A stretch of DNA of 10,806 bases from Treponema sp. (GTDB lineage: Bacteria > Spirochaetota > Spirochaetia > Treponematales > Treponemataceae): NCBI GenBank assembly GCA_012799545.1, contig JAAZLA010000072.1, forward strand, positions 1 to 10,806. Reading direction: 5' to 3'. The notes beneath the pieces were generated by a model, which had not been told where the DNA came from, ran no database searches, and saw nothing but the letters and a program-made list of their open reading frames with translations. Made by a program: the position numbers and the translations under genes. This document shows, one piece after another, positions 6,102 through 10,806 of this stretch. Position 1 is the first letter of the stretch. Every line of letters starts with the position of its first letter.

Positions 6102-8177
6102 GTGTTAAAAAATTTAGATTTTAAAAATAATGCTGACTTTGTTATAGCCATTGCGGTTATCATTGTCGTTTTGATGCTCATTATACCATTGCCAACCGTC
6201 TTACTAGACGTGCTTATGGCGGCGAACCTAACGCTTTCACTTCTCATTGTGCTCATCGTTATTTATACCCCACGTGCAATAGATTTTTCAAGTTTTCCTT
6301 CTGTTTTGCTTATATCTACTATTTTTGGTCTTGGCATAAATGTTTCTTCTACTCGTCTTATTCTTGCAAAAGGTGCTAATTTTGACGGAAAAATGGTTCG
6401 TGCCTTTGCGACCTTTGTTACAGGAGCAGGAGGAACTGAGGGTGTCGCTATTGGCTTTGTTATTTTTATCATACTGATTGCGGTGCAAACCTTTGTTATA
6501 ACCAAGGGTGCAACGCGAGTTGCTGAAGTGGCTGCACGTTTTACCCTCGATGGTATGCCCATTAAACAAGCAAGTATAGAACAAGAATACAATTCTGGGC
6601 TTATAACAGAAGAAGAGCAACGAAAAAAGAAACTTGAACTGCAACAAGAATCTGACTTTTATGGCTCCATGGATGGATCGACAAAGTTTGTCTCTGGAAA
6701 CGTAAAGGTGGGCATTTTTATCACTGTTATAAACCTCATCGTCGGTATGATTTTTGGCATGGTTTTACACAAAGAGTCCTTCGATGTTGCACTTGCTACC
6801 TATACTTCTTTGACGATTGGTGACGGGCTTTTATCCCAACTCCCATCCTTGCTTGTTTCCTTTGCAACAGGTTTAATTGTTACGCGCTCTGCATCCGATG
6901 GGCGAACAACCATCGGCTCAAATGTAAAAAAAGAATTTACACAGAGTGCATGGATATATATTATAGCAGGCGGTGCCCTTGCCGCACTCGGCATTATACC
7001 TGGGTTTCCTTGGTATGTTCTTATTCCCATGGGCGCTCTTATTTTTTATCTCGGTTTCCGATTGTTACAGATAGAGAAGAAAAAAGAAAAAACCGCCGAA
7101 GAAGAAACCGAAAAGAAAAAAGCCCCCGCAGGTCCTTCAGGCATAAGTCCCGTTGTTCCTCTTGACGCGCTTTCTCTTGAACTTGGCTATGCCCTCATCC
7201 CTCTGGTTGACGAAGAAAAAGGCGGAGACTTGCGAGAGCGTGTTGGGCGCATTCGTCGTGAACTCGGCCTCGATCTTGGACTCGTTTTACCACCAATAAA
7301 AATGATAGACAATAGTATTCTTGAGCCAAATGAGTACTGTTTTAAAATTCGTGGTGTGGAGGTTGGACGGGCAACTGTTCGTATGAACTGGTATATGTGC
7401 ATGAACACTGGATCTGTTACAGAAGAAATCGAAGGTGAAAAAACCACCGACCCAGCCTTTGGGCTTCCTGCTATTTGGCTTACTGAGGACCAAAGAGATA
7501 GGGCACAGCGCGCAGGCTATGCCGTTGTCGACTCTCCCACAATTTTAGTAACTCACCTTACCGAGATGATAAAATCACGCGCACAAGAAATTCTCGGTCG
7601 CCAAGAAGTACAGTCAATTTTGGACACACTCAAAAAAGACTTTTCAGCCGTTGTTGAAGAAGCGAACAAACACTTTACCGTTGGTGAAATTCAAAAAGTT
7701 ATGCAGGGGCTTTTACGCGAGCAAGTTTCTATTCGAAATACTGTTTCTATCTTGGAAACAATGTGCGATTACGCAGCTATTACCAAAAAAACAGATGTGC
7801 TTGTTGAAAAAGTGCGACAAAGACTCGGCAGACAAATTTGTCTACAATATGCTGATGAAAAGAAAACAATACACGTTCTAACCATCGAACCTTATTTTGT
7901 AGAAAAACTTGATGCTAGCCGTGTAGAAACAATAAACGGACCTATTGCTGCCTTAGAACCGAGCGACCAAAGAAACTGGATATCGGCTTTAAGCGCTTCA
8001 ATTGTGGCTGTGCAAGAAAAAGGCTATTTACCTATTATCCTTGCTCCTGAAGCTGTTCGTGTTTTAATAAAGTCGAGTACTGAACGTGAAATGCCCAACC
8101 TTGTTGTGCTTTCTGTACCAGAAATAGATAAAGAAATTCGTATTGAATCCTTAGGAGAAATTAAAGTTGGATCTTAA
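6102..8177 (+). CDS. flhA: Flagellar export gate protein FlhA
   Basis: FlhA forms the nonameric ring of the export gate, couples proton flow to export and docks chaperone-substrate complexes with its cytoplasmic domain. The 691-residue product matches the family length. The first about 320 residues hold eight membrane helices, with the family blocks INVSSTRLIL (79-88) and AEVAARFTLDGMP (141-153), a charged cytoplasmic loop (about 155-200), and GDGLLSQLPSLLVSFATG. A Lys/Glu-rich linker (about 323-345) leads to the cytoplasmic domain (about 348-691). In the loop normally reading KFVRGDA the sequence is K195-F-V-S198-G-N200-V. The start is GTG 6102, because the nearby ATG 6088 is in another frame and stops after six codons. 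flhF begins within the last 11 bases. Confidence 0.97.
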   Translation: MLKNLDFKNNADFVIAIAVIIVVLMLIIPLPTVLLDVLMAANLTLSLLIVLIVIYTPRAIDFSSFPSVLLISTIFGLGINVSSTRLILAKGANFDGKMVRAFATFVTGAGGTEGVAIGFVIFIILIAVQTFVITKGATRVAEVAARFTLDGMPIKQASIEQEYNSGLITEEEQRKKKLELQQESDFYGSMDGSTKFVSGNVKVGIFITVINLIVGMIFGMVLHKESFDVALATYTSLTIGDGLLSQLPSLLVSFATGLIVTRSASDGRTTIGSNVKKEFTQSAWIYIIAGGALAALGIIPGFPWYVLIPMGALIFYLGFRLLQIEKKKEKTAEEETEKKKAPAGPSGISPVVPLDALSLELGYALIPLVDEEKGGDLRERVGRIRRELGLDLGLVLPPIKMIDNSILEPNEYCFKIRGVEVGRATVRMNWYMCMNTGSVTEEIEGEKTTDPAFGLPAIWLTEDQRDRAQRAGYAVVDSPTILVTHLTEMIKSRAQEILGRQEVQSILDTLKKDFSAVVEEANKHFTVGEIQKVMQGLLREQVSIRNTVSILETMCDYAAITKKTDVLVEKVRQRLGRQICLQYADEKKTIHVLTIEPYFVEKLDASRVETINGPIAALEPSDQRNWISALSASIVAVQEKGYLPIILAPEAVRVLIKSSTEREMPNLVVLSVPEIDKEIRIESLGEIKVGS
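8153..8157 (+). promoter_or_regulatory. Ribosome binding site deciding the TTG start of flhF
   Basis: AGGAG within TTAGGAGAAA, inside the 3' end of flhA, is 9 bases from TTG 8167. No ATG in the flhF frame is near. The ATG at 8180 is out of frame and stops after 15 codons. The motif therefore supports TTG initiation coupled to flhA translation. Confidence 0.65.
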
Positions 8178-9369
8178 AAATGACATTGTGCTTTCTCTTC
8201 GAGGCAAAACAGAAGAAGACTGCATAAAAAAACTGAACAAAAAGTATGATAAAAATTATGAAATAATGTCTCGTAAAGCGGTAACGCTTTCATCTTTTTT
8301 AGGCCTCATAAAAACCTCAGGTGTAGAATTACGCTATATTGAAAAAGAAAAACCTCGCTTTGATTTCCTTGAAGCCTTGAACAGGCAAAATGAATATCAA
8401 CAGCGAATGCAAAGTCCGGTGATACCACAAAGTCCAAAGCAAGAACAAAGTCTAAGCATAGGATCTGAAAATATACAACCGCAACTTGATAGTTTGTTGG
8501 AAAAGGTGAGTTTTTTAGAAGCATCAGCAAAGCAAACAAATCCTTCTTCATTCGATATACATCCTTCGATTAAAAAAATACAAGATTTTTTGGAAAAAAA
8601 CGAATTTTCTCCTTCGTATAGCAGTGCAATTACACATAAAATTCGCTCTGAATTTTCGCTCGATGACTTGGATAATTACACAAAGGTCTACGAACGAGTC
8701 CTCAGCTGGATTGCTGATTCTATCTTAATCAAAAAACCTTCTTATAATACAAAACCACAAATTATTATGCTCGTAGGCCCAACTGGAGTAGGGAAAACTA
8801 CAACAATAGCGAAAATCGCAGCTCACTTGACAGTTTTGGACACCTCGCAAAGAAAACGTGCTCATATTATTACTATCGATAAGGTGCGTATCGCTGCTAT
8901 CGAACAGATTGAAGCCTACGGCAAATACATGGATATTGCGGTAACTGTTGCAACTTCAAACAATGACTTACGAAACCAAATCGACAAATACGCTTCAAGC
9001 GTGGATTATATTTTTATAGATACTGTCGGAGCAAGTCCAAGCGACACTAAATTATTGCTCAATATGAAAGATATTGTGTATTTACGAGAAAATAATAATT
9101 TTATTACCTATTTGACGCTTTCTGCTTCAACAAAAAATAGGGATATGAAAGATATTATGAAGTCCTATGCCTTATTTGACTATGATTCTTTAATTATCAC
9201 AAAACTGGATGAAACAAAATCGGTTGGAAATATTATTTCAGTTTTATCAGATACTCAAAAAACACTCAGCTATATTACGACGGGGCAATCAGTTCCTCGA
9301 AATATAGAAATAGCGAGTGTCGCAAAACTTGTGTCGCTTTTAGAAGACGAAAAACAAGTGACAATGTAA
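8167..9369 (+). CDS. flhF: Flagellar biosynthesis GTPase FlhF (SRP-type)
   Basis: FlhF is a signal-recognition-particle-type GTPase that marks the site of flagellar assembly. The 400-residue product has an N-terminal basic B-like domain (1-60), a variable Gln/Ser-rich linker (about 65-130), a helical N domain (about 131-190) and the G domain (196-400). G1 is intact (GPTGVGKTT, 204-212), as are G4 (TKLDET, 345-350) and the closing TTGQSVP loop. G2 reads DKVRIAAIEQI (238-248) instead of DTYR/DTFR-type, and G3 reads DTVGA (285-289) instead of DTAGR. I choose the TTG start at 8167 because AGGAG lies at 8153-8157. A GTG at 8188 is the nearest alternative, and the first in-frame ATG, codon 34, would remove most of the first domain. 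The gene overlaps flhA by 11 bases and is followed by flhG after 46 bases. Confidence 0.93.
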   Translation: MDLKNDIVLSLRGKTEEDCIKKLNKKYDKNYEIMSRKAVTLSSFLGLIKTSGVELRYIEKEKPRFDFLEALNRQNEYQQRMQSPVIPQSPKQEQSLSIGSENIQPQLDSLLEKVSFLEASAKQTNPSSFDIHPSIKKIQDFLEKNEFSPSYSSAITHKIRSEFSLDDLDNYTKVYERVLSWIADSILIKKPSYNTKPQIIMLVGPTGVGKTTTIAKIAAHLTVLDTSQRKRAHIITIDKVRIAAIEQIEAYGKYMDIAVTVATSNNDLRNQIDKYASSVDYIFIDTVGASPSDTKLLLNMKDIVYLRENNNFITYLTLSASTKNRDMKDIMKSYALFDYDSLIITKLDETKSVGNIISVLSDTQKTLSYITTGQSVPRNIEIASVAKLVSLLEDEKQVTM

Positions 9370-9415
9370 GGAAAAAGTTTTAATGAACAAGATGCAAGAA
9401 AGAGGAGAATAGATA

Positions 9416-10300
9416 ATGGAAGATCAGGCTACGGAATTAAAAGAAATAATGAAACAAAGAGGAAATGGTGCACAGAACACAGCACGGCCTGCAGGACATA
9501 AAACGCGCATTATTGCTGTAACAAGTGGTAAGGGCGGTGTTGGTAAAACAAATATTGCAGTAAATATGGCGATCGCTTACGCACAACTGGGAAAAAAAGT
9601 TATCCTCATAGATGCGGACTTGGGTATGGCAAATGTAAACGTGCTTTTAAACATTGTTCCGAATGCAAATCTACTGCATGTTATAAACCAGCAAAGAAAA
9701 ATGAGTGAAATAGTTTTGGAGACTGACTACGGTATAAAATTTATTGCAGGTGCAAATGGCTTTTCACGCATAGCAAATCTAAATGAAAAAGAGCTCCAGT
9801 ATTTTGTAGAAGAATTCTTAACGCTTTCAAATGCAGATATAATTATTATTGATACTGCAGCAGGTATTTCAAATAATGTTTTGAGCTTCGTCGCTGCTGC
9901 CGATGAGGTTTTTGTTATAACCACCCCAGAGCCAACAGCTATCACCGATGCCTATGGTATTATAAAAATTATTGCAACGGAACTGCAGAATACAAACATT
10001 TCCATGAAATTGTTAGTAAACCGGGTGCAATCTGCAGATGAGGGTCGTAAAATATCCGATCGCATTATCAATATTGCCGCACAGTTTTTAAACCATAAGG
10101 TAGATTATCTGGGATTTATTTATGACGATCCGGCAGTAACCGCTTCGGTGATTCGGCAAAAACCCTGGCTTGTGGCAAGTCCGTCTGCAAAGCCAAGTCT
10201 TTGCATAAAACATATCGTTGGGAGGATAGAAAAAACAGATTTTATAGAAGAAGAAGGCTTAGGACGCTTTTTGCGAAAGTTTAGAAAAAAAGGCAAGTAG
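9416..10300 (+). CDS. flhG: Flagellar number regulator FlhG (MinD-like ATPase)
   Basis: FlhG (also FleN/YlxH) is a MinD/ParA-family ATPase that limits flagellar number and stimulates the FlhF GTPase. The 294-residue product begins with the FlhF-activating motif DQAxxL at residues 3-8 (DQATEL). The deviant Walker A is at 37-45 (SGKGGVGKT) with signature lysine K39. Switch I carries IDADLGMANV from about 65, and switch II is DTAAG at 146-150. VNR near 211-213 matches the base-recognition region of the family. The C terminus ends in a basic, amphipathic stretch (GRFLRKFRKK) that could be a membrane-targeting helix. The ATG has AGAGGAG at 9401-9407, 8 bases upstream, and an in-frame TAG at 9410 rules out a longer protein. 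The gene follows flhF by 46 bases. Confidence 0.95.
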   Translation: MEDQATELKEIMKQRGNGAQNTARPAGHKTRIIAVTSGKGGVGKTNIAVNMAIAYAQLGKKVILIDADLGMANVNVLLNIVPNANLLHVINQQRKMSEIVLETDYGIKFIAGANGFSRIANLNEKELQYFVEEFLTLSNADIIIIDTAAGISNNVLSFVAAADEVFVITTPEPTAITDAYGIIKIIATELQNTNISMKLLVNRVQSADEGRKISDRIINIAAQFLNHKVDYLGFIYDDPAVTASVIRQKPWLVASPSAKPSLCIKHIVGRIEKTDFIEEEGLGRFLRKFRKKGK

Positions 10301-10334
10301 CATTTTTAACTTGACCTAATGCACATTTTGCCTT
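10290..10334 (+). other. Possible bulged hairpin after flhG
   Basis: AAGGCAA (10290-10296) can pair with TTGCCTT (10328-10334), and GT-A-GCATT (10297-10304) with AATGCAC (10318-10324). Together they make about 14 base pairs with two small bulges and a 13-base loop. The left arm includes the flhG stop codon. No T-run follows directly (the T7 run is about 20 bases later, 10354-10360), so it is not a standard intrinsic terminator. It could act as an attenuator or RNA-processing site, or be chance in A+T-rich DNA. Confidence 0.35.
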
Positions 10335-10339
10335 AATCT
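10311..10339 (+). promoter_or_regulatory. Weak promoter-like site before the last gene
   Basis: TTGACC (10311-10316) is a near-consensus -35 hexamer. At 17 bases spacing lies TAATCT (10334-10339), which matches the -10 consensus only in part. This 71-base gap is the longest non-coding stretch in the window, so an internal sigma-70-type promoter for the downstream genes is possible. The TTGACC lies in the loop of the hairpin described for the same gap. No flagellar sigma-28 motif is seen. Confidence 0.3.
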
Positions 10340-10371
10340 ATTTATGGTGAGCACTTTTTTTGGAGGAATAC

Positions 10372-10806
10372 ATGCAGAACCCTAAAATTATCGGCATCTT
10401 TGCAGGCATTGGTTTTGTATTGTCCTTGTTGATAGGTTTGTTTTCAGGCGTAAAAGCCAGTCAACTGTTTTTGCGAGCTTTTATGTCTGCTGTCTTTTCT
10501 GGGCTTTTGACTTGGGGCATTAGCATTTTGCTTTTAAAAGTGTTTGAAAATGTAGATGGGCTTGAAGAGCAACAAGATGATGAGGCACAAAAAGAAGTGC
10601 TTGGAAATTATGTAAACATAAGCTTGGGGGATGATTCTTTAGAAGAGGGAGATAATGCGCCACATTTTTTTGTTAATGCTAAACAAATGCAATCGGCGCC
10701 TTCGGTAGAAACCGCTTCACGAGTAAAAACAGATCAACAGGACGGTGATACTTTTACTAAGGCTGAACTTCAAAAAGAAGGGAAAGGAGTCCAGGAAAAT
10801 AAAAGC
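10372..10806 (+). CDS. Uncharacterised two-helix membrane protein (partial, 3' end outside window)
   Basis: The reading frame opens at ATG 10372 and is still open at the last base, giving 145 residues without a stop. GGAGG at 10362-10366 is a strong ribosome binding site. Residues about 5-25 (KIIGIFAGIGFVLSLLIGLF) and 36-57 form two membrane helices joined by a short loop, so both ends probably lie on the same side. The rest is a long hydrophilic tail rich in Asp, Glu, Gln and Lys, likely disordered, with one more ordered-looking patch (NYVNISLGDD, about 79-88). I recognise no domain. Its position after flhG is where treponemal operons carry a gene of unknown function before the sigma factor fliA, so a link to flagellar control or placement is an inference only. 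Confidence 0.85.
   Translation, partial: MQNPKIIGIFAGIGFVLSLLIGLFSGVKASQLFLRAFMSAVFSGLLTWGISILLLKVFENVDGLEEQQDDEAQKEVLGNYVNISLGDDSLEEGDNAPHFFVNAKQMQSAPSVETASRVKTDQQDGDTFTKAELQKEGKGVQENKS

Noticed and set aside
6088..6108. Six-codon ORF (ATG 6088 to TAA 6106-6108) overlapping the flhA GTG start, possible leader peptide
   Set aside because: It has no ribosome binding site of its own, and its G-rich start region is explained as the flhA ribosome binding site.
6263..6647. Overlapping minus-strand open frames of 109 and 119 codons within flhA
   Set aside because: These are antisense shadows of the conserved FlhA membrane region, with composition unlike real proteins and no start signals.
7076..7120. 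A-rich stretch in flhA that might be a programmed frameshift site
   Set aside because: The A6G run is not in the codon phase needed for -1 slippage, both alternative frames lead nowhere meaningful, and the protein continues normally. It encodes the Lys/Glu-rich linker between membrane and cytoplasmic domains.
9383..9412. Nine-codon ORF between flhF and flhG (ATG 9383, stop TAG 9410)
   Set aside because: It is too short to judge, has no clear ribosome binding site, and its bases double as the flhG ribosome binding site.

Overview
The window is the late half of a spirochaete-type flagellar super-operon, most likely from a Treponema species. The evidence is gene content and order (fliL-fliM-fliY-fliO-fliP-fliQ-fliR-flhB-flhA-flhF-flhG and one more gene), the use of fliY rather than a short fliN, moderately A+T-rich sequence, and a hydrophilic-tailed membrane protein after flhG where treponemes carry an uncharacterised gene. 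The genus is inferred from gene order and protein character; no database search was possible.

Layout: all genes lie on the + strand. Bases 1-54 hold the last codons of fliL. Then follow the switch/C-ring genes fliM and fliY (81-2226), the export-gate genes fliO, fliP, fliQ, fliR, flhB and flhA (2250-8177), and the placement/number regulators flhF and flhG (8167-10300). A 71-base gap with a possible hairpin and weak promoter-like bases precedes a two-helix membrane protein that runs off the right end (10372-10806). Gaps are 0-46 bases and several junctions overlap (fliM/fliY 8 bp, fliO/fliP ATGA, fliQ/fliR TAATG, fliR/flhB ATGA, flhA/flhF 11 bp). This points to one transcript with translational coupling.

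How it works together: FliP, FliQ and FliR form the membrane export pore, assisted by FliO. FlhB and FlhA complete the gate and handle substrate switching and cargo docking. FliM and FliY form the rotor switch that reads CheY-P. FlhF (SRP-type GTPase) and FlhG (MinD-type ATPase) set where and how many flagella are built; in spirochaetes these are periplasmic flagella inserted near the cell ends. FliL, only partly present, belongs to the motor/stator side.

I see no phage, transposon, CRISPR or RNA gene, and no wholly new system. The points worth a second look are departures inside familiar proteins: an Asn (with a neighbouring Ser) in FlhA where the family normally has an Arg-Gly-Asp loop whose Asp is functionally critical, a CheC-like site in FliY with Asn replaced by Ser, a Met-rich linker in FliY, an N-terminally extended FlhB, altered G-motifs in FlhF, and the uncharacterised membrane protein at the end.
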